Below, piece by piece: positions 1 through 11,408 of a stretch of 64,000 bases of DNA. Positions within the stretch are counted from its first letter, which is position 1; every line of letters starts with the position of its first letter. The position numbers and the translations under genes are program-made. The DNA is taken from positions 168,856 to 232,855 of the forward strand of contig NW_026516274.1 in NCBI RefSeq assembly GCF_025602895.1, written 5' to 3'. Below the pieces are notes generated by a model. That model did not search any database. It was not told the origin of the DNA and was given only the letters and a program-made list of their open reading frames with translations. This stretch comes from Polychytrium aggregatum. Lineage: Eukaryota; Chytridiomycota; Chytridiomycetes; Polychytriales.

Positions 1-3000
1 GCGGCACGACAGTGCCAAGGCGGTTTGGATCCACCCGCATAGATTGGTTGGGCTCGGGTCCGGCCGGGTGGGGTGTCTTGAGGTCGGCATACAAGTGGGC
101 GGCGGCGGCGGTCACGTTCGAGTGTCGCGAGGCCGTTCGCAGGCCATCCATGACGCACGGGTGGGAGCAGGCAATGGCAAGACACATGGCCGCGGCTTGC
201 TCATGCCCACAGTCGGTAAAGAGAGCCGTCAGCAGCTCGTGAATGTTGTGCGGGCCCATGGTCTCCATGAGCAGGCGCTGCAGGATGTCGATCGGCCGAA
301 GCTTGACGTAGATCGACACGCCCTCGTTCGTCAAGACCAGGTACTTGCGTTGTGGGTAGGCCATTTGTGTCGCAAACTCGTTCAAGAGCAAGCCTGCATC
401 CTCGGTCGGGCGCAGCTGGAAATCAGCCACGCTGCCCTGAGAATCCATGCCGGCTCCCTCCTTGGCCTTGATGGTGTACTCGAAGAACCGACTGGGCAGC
501 TCATGGATTGCCCAGATCCTGGAGCTGACATTGGTGGTCTTGAACTGCTCGCTCCAGTTCCGTCGGTTGCTCCGTGTGACCACGCCTGGATCGGGACAGA
601 CGGTGGTGATCACATCGGCGCTTCCATCGTTGCCGCTGCTGGTCTCGGCAGCCACAAAGACGCCGTTGGAGTACGTCGAGACGTGGTAGTGCGACAACGG
701 GATGGGCGAAGTCGGAAGAGGCGTGGGAGGAGGGCGCACGGCCAACAGCCGAAGCTCGGTGGGACCGCTGTACTTGGAGATGTCCGCGAAGGAATTGACA
801 TCGGAACGGGTGGTAAAGTAGAGCCGGACGCCTGGAGAGTTGGTGTGCCAGGGAGAACAGTCGATGGTCAGGATGCAGCTATGGGTCGTGCGAAATACTC
901 GTGCTGATCGACCGACGCAAACTGGTCTGCCAACAACCATCACACAACGAGTACAAGGCAAATGCGGCCGCTCTCTCGCATGACAGCTTGCGATCCCAAT
1001 GCAAATGTGCCACAGCAGAGCCAGCCGCTATTTGTCGCTAGGAGCGTTTCGGAAGCACAATTGTGAAGCCAATGCGATCCAAAGCCAAGAGAGTTGCCGC
1101 CGTACCGGTGGTTGTCACAGCGAGCAGGTGGATTGTTTTCGACTCCGAGGACGAGAGCGGGTGGATTGAAAAGATCTTGAACGACTGCTGGTCCAGCGAT
1201 GATGAATTGGGGTATTTGTCCAGCAGGCGCTGAGCAGAGAGATAGATATTCGAGCACTTGTATCGCTTGGGGGCCGCAAGTCCGTTGTCGCCGAGATAGG
1301 AAACCTGCAAAGGCGTGTGCGGTCAGTATCGCTGGACAGGGAATTGACCAACGACGCACCGTCTATCGGGCAGGCATAAGAGCACATATGCCTGATGGGA
1401 AGAAAGAACGCATCTCTGCTGTGGAATCGGTGCCGGTGGACCCACCTCAATCTGCGACGAGCTCGTGAGGGTGTAGATCAGATTGCGCGAGTCATCGCAT
1501 GCGATTTTTTCGATCGGATCTGGCGCAAGAGACACACTCAGTTGTTAGGTAATGGTCGCAGTGTTTGGTCCGGAAGGCCCGGAAGAAGGCACGAGCGCAC
1601 GGATCAGAGCTTGGAGATCAGAGCGGGCCCACGAGACCTACCATCTGACTGATAGCCAAACAGCGTTGGCACAAAGAAGGAGAGCGTCGACTTGGAGTGG
1701 TTCAGTTTCCGAAACTTGCGGGTGAACCAGCCCTCTTCAGCCTAGAGACACAGGCAACAACGGCACGATCGTTTTAGCAGCCTGGCTATGTGTGGCGATA
1801 CGACAGCCCTTGCCGGCGCTGCTGCTGGCAGGGCAATTGCGATCGATCCGCTGGATCATGTTTGTAGCAAGCAGAGCGAAGCAAGTGCTCTCGCAGCTGG
1901 ATCGAGAGGGGAGGGGATCGAGAATCGGGCCGGCTGGGGCCGATTCGGCTATATGCACCTGGTATTGGAGCTCGTAAAGACAGCCGTTGGCACCGCAGGC
2001 GAATATTCGGCCGTGTCGAGTTGCGGTCAGCGCCGTCATCGTGACGCTGTCCGAGGGGGCACTCATCTGGGTCGGATAGATGCTCAGGCCACCGCTGAGG
2101 CCCTTGCTGGCATCGCTGTAGGCGACACCGTACAGGGTGATTTCGATCGGGGTCGCAACCACGATGAGATACTCGATTTGCTCGACAAAGACGCCTGTGC
2201 AGGGATCGGGCCGGTTAGCTGCCGACTCCATGCCGAGAACATTGCTGCTGCGACGGTTGTTCGATTGCTGGTGGTGGATGCCGGGCCGAGGGGGACTGTG
2301 CGGCCGCAGCTGGCGGAGATGTTGTCGGTGGCAAAGCCGGCGGCCGCCAGGAGATTCCAAGACAGACAGATAGCGGGTGACGGCAACGGGCGCAAGGCTT
2401 ACCAGCGACAGGCTTGGCCAAACACACGCTGGTGATGATCTGATCCTGCTCCTCGCCCAGAACGTAGATTTCGCTCTCGTCTTCGTAGTTCCAGATGTAG
2501 AGCTTGGTGTCGATGGTCATCCACGCCCTCCGGAGTTCGGGAAAGAGCCCCATGAAGCTGCGGTACTTGAGGCCTGAGATGCCACCAGGCCGTGGCGGAT
2601 GAATGCGGTTAGTCGAGCGTCTCTGATGCATTTGGCTCTGTTTCGTTTGACGCTGCGTTGCTATGTAGTGCGGCTCGTCTGTGCGGCTCGTCTATATGGC
2701 TCGACGACCAGCGATTGGTAATCCCGGGGGAAGATACACGTCTGACTGCCGGTGAAAGAGGCAGCATACCATCGTATTCATCGTAGAGAATCTTGGGTAG
2801 AGGATACGAGACTTCCTTCTCCAGCAGCTTGAATGAGATTTTTTTTTCGAGGCCATAGCCGGTCTTGGCCCGGTCTTCGGCCGGCGGGCTCTCTGCGGGA
2901 CGGCAGCGAGGCATTAGCGATGGGCGATTCGCGGCGAGTCAGGGATATGATTCGATGCGTTTGTGGCAACGAATCGCTGGATCTGGGTCGGACCTTGCCG

Positions 3001-3322
3001 ACCGTGCTGGTGCGATCTCGAGACTCACTCTTGAGCTGTTCATACAGATCCTCGAATCTGGTGGACATGTGCAGGGGATGGGAGACGGGAGGATGCGGGT
3101 GTGGCGGTCATTATCGGGTGCGGCGACATGTTCGAGTCGCTAGAGTCTGCGAAAAGAGAGAGGAGCCGAGGGATCAAGCAGGACTGAGTACCTGTCCTGC
3201 CGAAGCTTTTCCTCAAAGTGGAGGATCGCATCCGAGACGTCGCGAACGATGGGCTCGGCATCCGAGAGCGTGGAGGTGCTCTGGACGAGCTGCGGGCGGT
3301 ACTGTCCGGCCAGCATCTGCAT
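1..3322 (-). CDS. NUP170: Nucleoporin Nup155/Nup170 family (3' end outside window)
   Basis: Large scaffold nucleoporin of the inner ring of the nuclear pore complex. Nine exons can be read on the minus strand: 3322-3192, 3057-3029, 2892-2770, 2573-2403, 2194-1959, 1741-1642, 1519-1446, 1304-1106 and 831 to the window edge, all with GT-AG borders and compatible phases. Family hallmarks of the N-terminal beta-propeller are visible: [14 protein letters not shown] followed by LYIWNYED (exon 4), [18 protein letters not shown] and [19 protein letters not shown] (exon 5), [20 protein letters not shown] (exon 6), and [19 protein letters not shown] further on. The ATG at 3322 directly follows an in-frame stop and begins a plausible N-terminal helix, so it is the likely start. 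The C-terminal alpha-solenoid lies beyond position 1. Identity is very likely; the exact ends of the small exons are less certain. Confidence 0.9.
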
Positions 3323-3705
3323 TCAGAGATACGATCGGCGGTATGCGCGGGGTTTGGGCACGGCAGAGGGCAGCCAGCACAGGGGTGTGGATGCAGCGGC
3401 TTGAGCGATCGGCGCGAACGCAGGACCGGCACGGACGGATGCCAGATCAATCCCAGGGCAAGAAGAAAAAAAGCGAGAGCGAGGGCCGGCGACAACCCTC
3501 GAGGGCCGAGGCGCGGGATGGCGGGGAGGGGAGGCGGGGCGGGGCGGGCAGCCCTGGGGGACGGTAGCCCTAGCGGCGGTGGCGGTGCGGCCATGGGGTG
3601 GCTGGCCACACCGCATGACAGGCGAAACGGCACTGCCCGAATACGACACCGGCGCATCGATAAAGCAATGCATCGAAACATCTAGATGTGTCGATGCATC
3701 TACGC

Positions 3706-3757
3706 CAGCAGCACCAGCAGCACCACCAGCAGCACCAGCAGCAGCACCAGCAGCAGC
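3706..3757. repeat. CAG/CAC trinucleotide tract
   Basis: Interrupted run of CAG and CAC triplets, about 17 units, in intergenic DNA. It would read as Gln/His, Ser/Thr or Ala/Pro depending on frame, which explains long spurious open frames here. Confidence 0.85.
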
Positions 3758-4040
3758 GGATCCCCACAATCGCTGCGGTCCCACCAGTGGCCCGTCCACA
3801 AGCGCGGCACCGACGGATCACAAGTCATGGCCCATCATTCCAACGCAAACTTTTTGAACCCGCCGCTCGCCAATCCGCCCCACATCGCCATCTCTTCCTG
3901 CATCTGTCCCCCAACCCGTCCGCTCGTCCTCTGGCGACTTGCTCGTCTTCGGACCGGCACCCCCTCCATCTGGCCTCATAGTGCTGCTCTTTCCTGTGCC
4001 GCCGCCATTCCCGACATCCCCACGAGTGCTGACCTGCTCA

Positions 4041-4075
4041 CCCAACCCAACCCAACCCAACCCAACCCAACCCAA
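4041..4075. repeat. (CCCAA)7 tandem repeat
   Basis: Seven perfect copies of CCCAA (TTGGG on the other strand). It is internal and lies between genes. It does not match the TTAGGG repeat of most fungi, so it is treated as a microsatellite and not telomeric sequence. Confidence 0.85.
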
Positions 4076-4231
4076 CAGCTATGGGTATGTACGCGATGGC
4101 TTTGGCTTTGGCTTTGGCTTTTGGCTGATGGGGCACTCCGGACGCTTGCCTGGCTGCTGCACTCCTCGCATGGCTGCTGCACTCCTCGCTTGCTGACTGT
4201 CCTGGCCTTAGACTCCATCGTAGGCATCGAT

Positions 4232-4884
4232 ATGTCGCCGCTGCCCTCGACCATGCTGGTCACGGCCGCCGTGCTGTTCGCCCTTTCGATCTTCACCGAG
4301 GTCATCATCGCCAAGACGTATCTGCACAGCCCCGTCCACCACCAGTTTGCGAATCTGTATGAGCAGCCCTTGGTGCCATATGCGCCACCCACCCCCGTCC
4401 ACTCTCCATCGGCGGCTCGCAAGCAGCCCCTTCCCATCAAGACCCACAACGCCGTCCCCGCAAAGGCCAGCTCTCCCCTGGTTCGCTCGCCCGAGCCAGC
4501 CCCAGCGTCGGTGCAGTCCGCTGCCGTCCCTGCCACCTCGCCCATCTACTACGAAGTGGTCGAGTATCACCCTCCCTCTGGCCAGGAGATTGAGTTGCGT
4601 GTCGGCGATGTCGTGACGCTGTCCAAGATCCTGGATCAAGCCATCGCAGAGGTCAGTCGACAGCCAAGCCCGAGTGCAGTCTTGACGGCGATGACCATGA
4701 CCTGGGTTGCAGATAACTTGTCGACGCCCTCCCCCCTCCCCCAGCTCGCTCATCATGGCAATCTTCGCTTACTGACTCCATGCGCTTCCAGGGTGTCGAC
4801 CAGACCAGCGGCCAGAGCGGCTTCATTCCCATCTCCAAGATCCAGCACTATTTTCCGCACACCGTCGTCTCGGCAGCCGCCTGA
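4232..4884 (+). CDS. Small membrane-anchored protein with SH3-like domain
   Basis: Two exons, 4232-4651 and 4792-4884, separated by a 140-bp GT-AG intron in phase 0, give a 170-residue protein. Residues about 6-27 form one hydrophobic segment that could be a signal anchor. A Pro/Ser/Ala-rich linker follows. The C-terminal third reads as an SH3 fold: YYEVVEYHPPSGQEIELRVG (ALYDY-like strand and RT loop), GDVVTL, then across the splice junction a short n-Src/distal region ending GQSGFIPISKI (the GxxPxxY-type end). The usual Trp of the ligand groove is not evident. Splicing is supported because only the joined frame completes the SH3. Function is unknown; SH3 domains normally bind Pro-rich peptides, and the Pro-rich membrane protein next door is a conceivable but untested partner. 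Confidence 0.6.
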
Positions 4885-6223
4885 TCTCGCCAGCCTATCG
4901 CCGATATGCCCGGCTCTCGCAGACAACCGCCGTTGTGCATCCACTCACCACCCAGCTAGCAGCCTTGGTGCCCTTCTCCCTCGACCACTCAACCACCCAG
5001 CCATACTTGCCGCGCTCTCAGGCATTACGGGATCCCTCTCGATCCATTTTCCCTCTTATCTCTCAGCCTCTGGCTCCATCACGTTGCCGGCTTCTACCGC
5101 TGCAACGCCTTTGCCACCTGCGGGCCCCATACTCTCCTTTATTCGATCGCTGGTTTCGATGCTGTGTTGGCTCGACCATTGTTTCCACTCGACCGCTGTT
5201 TTTTACCCGGCCTTTCCCCGTTTGTTTTATGATTTCATCTTTTTGGTGAATACATCCTGTTTGAAACAACAACGCGGCGACGGACATCGAGACGGCTGTG
5301 GACTTGGCCATAGCCGGACAAGACAGGCGTGTCCGCTGCGATGCGGTGCAGCTCGGGGTGTCATGTTCGTCGATACATCGTTTCATGGCCAGTGTCGAGC
5401 TTTGTCACTTGCTGCCTGCGACTGGCCTCTGGACCTGAGTGTACATCTGCCCGTTGCCACGATGCCTTGTCCCCCATGCGGATCGCTTTCTCTCATTCTC
5501 GCCCACTCCCGGCGATCGCAGGGAGCTTGTCAGCCGAGGCGTCATGCGGCGATAGGCCTGGCGGCATTGCTGCACCATGTTGAAGGAAAAAAATGGGACA
5601 CATCGTCTCACTCAGACAAACACGGCGTATTCGGATCATATCACGCACACGGCCGCAGGAAAAGCCAGCACGACAAAGCAGCAGGACGGAATCGGCAGAT
5701 GCAGGCGGGGCGGGCGCTGGCTTGCGGGTCGGTTGGGCCTTGCCGTTGGCTGGGCTGGCGTCCGACGCCTTGGCCCCGTTGCCACCGCATGGTGTCGCGA
5801 CAGAGCTTGAACCCCGTTGGATGTTCCCACAGATCTTGCATCGACACTTTCCTCCGGCTGGCAGGTCGCTGCTGTGGGGGGGGGCTGCATTCCTTGCCTG
5901 TGTTGCTGCCGGGCTGCCGAGGCTGGGTCTTGCTTGCCCGAAAGGCCCTCCCGTCTGCTCTTGACCGGCTCTCACCGACATCTCCCCTCGGCCTGCGTCC
6001 TGTCCTGCTTGCCCGGGTGGCCGTTCTTCCAGTCTGCCCCTGGCTCCTGTCTCCACTTGGTGTGGGAGTCGATACGTCATCGCCAGCCCAGCACAGCTGT
6101 CTTCCTGAACATTGTCCTTGATCCATTCATCGCTCTGATCCATTCCTCGTCCTCGATCCATTCGCCACCGTCGACCCACCATCGACCCACCATCGAATCA
6201 TTCACCACAGCCATCCGTCGCCC
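4885..6223. other. Intergenic region, no supported gene
   Basis: About 1.3 kb of C/T-rich sequence between the SH3 gene and the next membrane protein gene. Open frames exist on both strands but their translations are low-complexity and show no recognisable domain or clean splice structure. It probably contains the 3' UTR of the SH3 gene and the promoter and 5' UTR of the downstream gene. Confidence 0.55.
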
Positions 6224-8008
6224 ATGCGTCCCCTCCCCGCCTGCTCCGTCATCTGCGCCCTCGTCTCGGCCGTAATCGCAGAATTCCATGGTCGACCCAG
6301 CCCGTCTCCTGGAGCCGAGGTGCCTGCATCCTCCATTCAACCAAGCCCGGTCGTTGCAGCCGAGACATCGGCATCCCATTCCCCAGTTGCGGCCGCGACC
6401 ACATCCGAGGCATCGGCCTCTTCCGAGTCGTCCGGGTTCTCCCTGCCGCTCTCTGTCATTGTGGTTCTGGCGGTACTGGGAGCGACACTGCTGGTGATCG
6501 GCACCCGCTCGCTGATCTACTACGTCTACAAGCCCGTCGCAACCGAGGACCCCGACGACCGACCGAGGCCCAGCACCAGACCCCGTCCTGCATCCGGAGC
6601 CAGACCGGGAGACCGACCGCCGCTGGACCATCTCCCGCCCGAGAACGTCTTCAAATCACCCAAGGGCCCAGACACCACTCTCTCGCGCCGCTCGAGCACC
6701 CGATCGGAGGTGCTCGTCCACCAGGGTGTCGGCCACAGGATCCTCGCTGTTGCCCCCGGATCGCCGTATTCGGCCGAAACCCAGCTCTCCTTTGGCTCCG
6801 AGTCGACCCTGACCTCCGCCAGCGACCGGCCCCATCTCTCGCCCAAGGCCGACCTTTCGGCATTCGTCATCCGCAAGCCGCCCGTCACCATCAGCCAAAA
6901 GCTCTTTGGCACCCGCAACCCGCCCACCCTCGACCGCAGCGGCCAGTATCCGGCCTTGGCCTCGTCCTCACCCCCGCTCGATCCGTACCAAGCCATGGAG
7001 TCTGGTGCTGTCCGCAACCCTCCCCTGTCGACGTTTTCGGATCACATTTATTCGGTCTACGCCAACCAGCCCGGCACCAAGTCCAGCGGCTATGCCCCCG
7101 ACTTTCGCACCTTTGCCACCGTCCACGACCGGGTCAGCTCCATCGATCGCACCAGCACCATCAAGACCGTCAAGACCCTCAGCACCGAAACCACCCGCCA
7201 CTCGAGCATCTACATCTACCCGACCATCACCCAGGCCGACCGACGCGAAGGCGGGTTCGACACCGTCAAAACCACGGATCTGCTGGGCCTCTACCAGTCC
7301 ATGCCGAACCCAAATCGCTCCAACATACCGATCCGCCTCGAGTCCATCGCCGAAACGTCGGCTCCTCTGAATGAGGCGACAACGCCCCAGGCCGAGCAGT
7401 ACATGCCTATGCCCATGCCCATGCCCTTGTCCCGACAGCCATTGCCACAGCCACTGCAACAGACTGCATCGCCCAGGCAGCAGTATCCGTCGCCGGGACA
7501 GCAATCCGGCTTGCCGCCACTTCCGTCGCCATCGTACCAGCGTGCCTTTCCTGATGCAGAGCCCATGACCCCAGAAGAGCGCTCGATGCCCCCACGCGAT
7601 CCCCCCATGATCCCGATCGACATGGCCCTCACAGATCGGCCTGTGCCCGAGTCACTACTGCTGTCCCGGCTCCAGCCCCAGCCCCGGACAGATCTGGATC
7701 CAGAAGAGACACAGATCAAGGACGACGACGCACAGCGCCAGGGTAGCCGGCGACAACGCCCGCCGCGGTCGACAGCACCCCGACGACTGAACTCGCGCAA
7801 CCGGGCGGTCCCGTACCGCAAACGCACCTCCGACTCTGACAATGCCCAGCCATCCCCGGAGCTGCCGACCGATGCCGGCAAGAGCCACCGCACTGCACTC
7901 CAGATTGAGATCCCACCAAAGTCATACCCTTCTGCTTTCTATTCCCGGACCTCCGCCACCTCACCGATCCCCGTGATCCGACTGCATCCATCCGAGACGT
8001 ACCAGTAA
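6224..8008 (+). CDS. Single-pass (type I) membrane protein with long disordered cytoplasmic tail
   Basis: Single exon, 594 residues. Residues 1-19 look like a signal peptide. A short Ser/Thr/Ala-rich outer segment follows (about 20-72), then one strong transmembrane helix at about 73-93, then a basic/tyrosine stretch (RSLIYYVYK) and roughly 490 residues rich in Pro, Ser, Arg and Thr, including a Met-Pro run near residue 410. This plan resembles fungal wall-stress or polarity sensors (short glycosylated ectodomain, one TM, disordered tail), but no family-specific motif was recognised. The start was chosen because the ATG gives an immediate signal peptide. The coding call is supported by length and composition; the function is not known. 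Confidence 0.7.
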   Translation: MRPLPACSVICALVSAVIAEFHGRPSPSPGAEVPASSIQPSPVVAAETSASHSPVAAATTSEASASSESSGFSLPLSVIVVLAVLGATLLVIGTRSLIYYVYKPVATEDPDDRPRPSTRPRPASGARPGDRPPLDHLPPENVFKSPKGPDTTLSRRSSTRSEVLVHQGVGHRILAVAPGSPYSAETQLSFGSESTLTSASDRPHLSPKADLSAFVIRKPPVTISQKLFGTRNPPTLDRSGQYPALASSSPPLDPYQAMESGAVRNPPLSTFSDHIYSVYANQPGTKSSGYAPDFRTFATVHDRVSSIDRTSTIKTVKTLSTETTRHSSIYIYPTITQADRREGGFDTVKTTDLLGLYQSMPNPNRSNIPIRLESIAETSAPLNEATTPQAEQYMPMPMPMPLSRQPLPQPLQQTASPRQQYPSPGQQSGLPPLPSPSYQRAFPDAEPMTPEERSMPPRDPPMIPIDMALTDRPVPESLLLSRLQPQPRTDLDPEETQIKDDDAQRQGSRRQRPPRSTAPRRLNSRNRAVPYRKRTSDSDNAQPSPELPTDAGKSHRTALQIEIPPKSYPSAFYSRTSATSPIPVIRLHPSETYQ

Positions 8009-8911
8009 CAAACTCGTGTGCCGGTCGATGGTGAATTTGGGTTGTCGCTTTGCGTCCTGCAGCGCAAGGCACGGCCCTTGCACCGTTGCCTGCCAGCCGG
8101 GCTTCTATTCCACCTGCAGCCATCCAAGCGATGGAAGCGGGCGGCAAGCAGACGAGTGCTCTGCTATCTTGCTTCTGTCCCCTCCCATACATGTCTACGA
8201 TCGCCACCACCACCGCCTCTATCACTGCTCTGCTTGTAATATAACTACTGGCGATGAAGCGTTGCAATACGGTGACCAACCACATGCCGTGGGGATGAGA
8301 TGCGCAACACGGGTGTCCAAGAATGTCTTGCTCGGGGCGATATGCAGAGTACTTGCACCCCTCCGATGAGCTCGAGCCTCGACAGGACAGTCACCGTATC
8401 GACCTCGATGCCCACATGCATCTCATCGACCCCCCCCGTCTGCCCCTTCAGCCCCGTCCGCCCATCTGGATGCAAAATCCGTCGCCAGCAGATCGCCCCG
8501 CACGCGTTGTGTGTTGTGCTGGCGCCCAATCAAGCCCTTGCCTGCAATCTGCTCCGCCCAGCCCGCCCGCTCGTTTGGTCTTTGCCGCCAGATCTCACCC
8601 GTGCTGGATTGCTCTTGCTCTTGCCCTGCTCTGCTGCTCTGCTGCCTGGCACGCCCGGCCATAGATAGATCGGTCTCGTAGAGCACTCCTCTCCATCTGC
8701 ATCTGTGTGTACGCATCCTACTCAACCAATTCACTCCCCTCGCGAACACCCCATCGCCCCTCCGCCCCATCGCGACTGCATTTCCCTCTCCTCTCCCTCC
8801 CCCGGCATCCGCATAGCATCGCGCTAAAGTAGCAGATCCACTTGATCGCCGCCCTTCTCTTGCTCCACGCTATTCTTGCATCCTCGCATCCTCGCATCCT
8901 CGCCCGCAATC
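8009..8911. other. Intergenic region upstream of hexokinase
   Basis: Pyrimidine-rich stretch with no supported gene. A short tandem CATCCTCG-type repeat lies just before the hexokinase ATG (about 8876-8903). No TATA box was identified. Confidence 0.5.
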
Positions 8912-10972
8912 ATGTCCAACGCGAACTCGCTCAACTTCAACTTTGCCGTCGGTATCTTGAGCGGCATCGCCATCTCGGCGTCGGTCCAGTATGTCGTGAG
9001 CGTCGCCCTCGGCGCCAAGTACGGCTCGACGGTCGGCAGCCGCAGCCTCTCGGTGGTCTCGGGCGGCGCCGGCACCAACAAGAGTGTCGAAGAGACCTTT
9101 GCCAAGCTCTCCAAAGAGTTCACCGTGCCGGCCTCGAAGCTGCAGGAGATGGTCCGCCACTTTATCTCGGAGGTGAAAAAGTCGCTGGTGACGGACGGGC
9201 AGTCGTCGCTGCTGATGATCCCGACCCACGTCGTCTCGCGGCCCACCGGCAAGGAGCTGGGCTCGTACCTGGCCCTCGACATGGGCGGCACCAACTTTAG
9301 GGTCTGCGAGGTGACTCTCGAGGGCCGCGGCCGAGTCCGCATGCGCCAGAAAAAGTATACCATCTCGGACTCGCTCAAGAACGGCCCGGGCAACGAGCTC
9401 TTTGACTTTTTCGCCGACGCCGTCGTCAAGTTCCTGCAGGAGGCCGATGCCGACATTTCCCACCACCGCAAGCTCGGCTTTACCTTTTCCTTTGCCGTCG
9501 ACCAGACCTCGATCAACCGCGGTGAGTTGCCGTCTGTGCGAGCGGAGCGGTTGGTTGGGTGGTTGGGTGGTGCTTGAGTGGATGGGCGAGGGGCGGATGG
9601 GTGCGAAGCTGATATGAGCTCTGGGATCTCCCGCGGTGATGATGATGGCTCCTGCTCGCCTTCTCTCTGCCCTCTGGTCGCGACTCGGCTGCAGCATCCG
9701 TTCTCTGGCACGATCTTCATCCAGAGAGATTACATTGGCCGGTGGCGCAACACGGGACCGTGGAAATGCAGCGGCCGGGGGACGATGCCTGAGAATCAAC
9801 ATGCGCTGACCCAGTATCGTCATGCCGTGGTGGGAACTGACGCTGGTGTTCGCTTACAGGTACGCTGATGCTCTGGACCAAGGGCTTTACCTGCCCCGGT
9901 GTCATCGGCAACGATGTTGTGCAGCTGCTCCAGGAGGCGTTCACCCGCAAGGCAAGTTTGGGTGTGGGGTGCCGAGATACGACCCGGGCGGTTCAGTCGC
10001 TGACGACATTGGCGACGGCAACGATCATAGTCCGAGCACACGGATAGATGCTCGTGCGTTTCGAGCCGAGGGCTTGAGATCTGCGGACATTGGTGGGGAT
10101 TGGATCTGAGCACCATCGTCAGCGCGATATTGGATCCGATTGGATGTGAATATCACCGCTGGTGGGCGATCAGATCCGAGGATCAGATCGCGGCTGTCGT
10201 GGCAATGCCGAAGGACATGTTCTGACCCCTCCTGATCTACCCCCCCCCATTTCCGCACATCAGAACCTCAACATCACTGTCAGCGCCCTCGTCAACGATA
10301 CGGCAGGCACCCTTGCTGCCCACGCCTACACCGATCCCCAGACCCTGATCGGCGTCATCCTCGGTACTGGTACCAACGCCGCCTACGTTGAGAACGTCCA
10401 CAACGTCAAAAAGTACAAGGGCCCCATCAGCGAGACCTCGAAGGAGATGATCATGAACACCGAGTGGGGCGGCTACGATGAGGAGAGCGTGCTGCCGTTC
10501 ACCAAGTACGACGTCATGGTCGATCGCCAGTCGGCCAACCCCAACAGCCAGCGTCTCGAGAAGATGATCTCGGGCATGTACCTTGGCGAGGTGACTCGCC
10601 TGGTGATCATGGAGCTGATCTCGACCGGCGAGCTGTTCTCGGGCCGCTCGTCGGCCCAGATCCAGAAGCAGTACAGCTTTGAGACCGCCTTTATGTCTCG
10701 TATCGAGCGGTAAGCGACAACGGGTGTGTGAGTCGCCTTGGGCAACCGAATACTGGCTGGGCATGATTGTCGAGGCAGAGACCAAAGGGGAGCGATCGGC
10801 ATTGCCGGGCTCGATCATATGTTTGTAGTTTCGCCTTGCCATTCCCACCCAATCTGACACATTCCTGTCCTCTTCCTTGATAGTGACCATACCCTCGAGC
10901 TCTCGGACACCAAGGCCGTCATCGAGGATCTTTTGGGTGTCAAGCCCACCACTCTGGATGACCGCCGCATCG

Positions 10973-10977
10973 TCAAG
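10973..10977 (+). other. Target-site duplication, left copy (TCAAG)
   Basis: TCAAG immediately before the left LTR, repeated at 16445-16449 directly after the right LTR. A 5-bp duplication is normal for Ty3/gypsy integrases. Removing one copy plus the element restores the hexokinase frame. Confidence 0.95.
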
Positions 10978-11286
10978 TGTAGGAGATGGTATCTCCGACG
11001 CTGTGCTGCGCGTACTGCGCGTACTGCGCGGCGCAGTGGGTCGTGACCTGTGCTGCGCTTTGCGTTTTCACGCACCGCAGGCAGGCCACCGCAGGGTATA
11101 CCTGCGGGTTGCCCCCGTTCCCCCCGTTTGTCTGGAGTTCGGTTTTATCGTGAATAAACGTAAGTGCTCCCCGAGCTCACCCGTCCGCTAGAGTAGCCTA
11201 GCACCGCCCTGTTCTGCCCCGTCCTGTCTTGTCTTGTACCCCCTCCCTCCCCGTCTTGCCCCAACGTCCCAGTAGTGGACGTTACA
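10978..11286 (+). repeat. Left (5') LTR, 309 bp
   Basis: Starts TGTAGGAG and ends ACGTTACA. Contains a duplicated TACTGCGCG segment near its start and an AATAAA-type polyadenylation signal about two-thirds along (near 11153). Matches the right LTR over its full length. Confidence 0.97.
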
Positions 11287-11304
11287 TGGTAGCATCGGAA
11301 ATCC
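11287..11304 (+). other. Probable primer-binding site
   Basis: The bases directly after the left LTR begin TGGTAGCATCGG. TGG would pair with the CCA 3' end of a tRNA, as expected for minus-strand priming. The first eight bases resemble initiator-Met type sites, but the exact tRNA cannot be assigned without the host tRNA set. Confidence 0.6.
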
Positions 11305-11408
11305 TCGTCTTGTTTTCGTCCTGTTTGTCCTCTTTCTAGATCCTCAAGCTGGATCCCGCCTCTCTTGCCGACCGACTCTCCTCTCTGTCCCTGGAGCCTG
11401 CCCCTGCC

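Larger units (their letters stand above)
3323..4231. other. Intergenic region with several simple repeats
   Basis: Divergent space between the start of the nucleoporin gene and the SH3 gene, probably holding both promoters. No convincing coding exon. It carries a CAG/CAC-rich tract (3706-3757), a CCCAA tract (4041-4075), a TTTGGC tract near 4098-4126 and a perfect 20-bp tandem duplication (4151-4190). Open frames across it are low-complexity. Confidence 0.6.

Noticed and set aside
4041-4075. Possible interstitial telomere repeat
   Set aside because: The unit is CCCAA/TTGGG and not TTAGGG, with only seven copies between ordinary genes.
3686-6121. 811-codon open frame running through the SH3 gene
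   Set aside because: It starts in a CAG/CAC tract and reads through the SH3 intron; only its middle part is the real exon. The spliced 170-residue model restores the SH3 fold.
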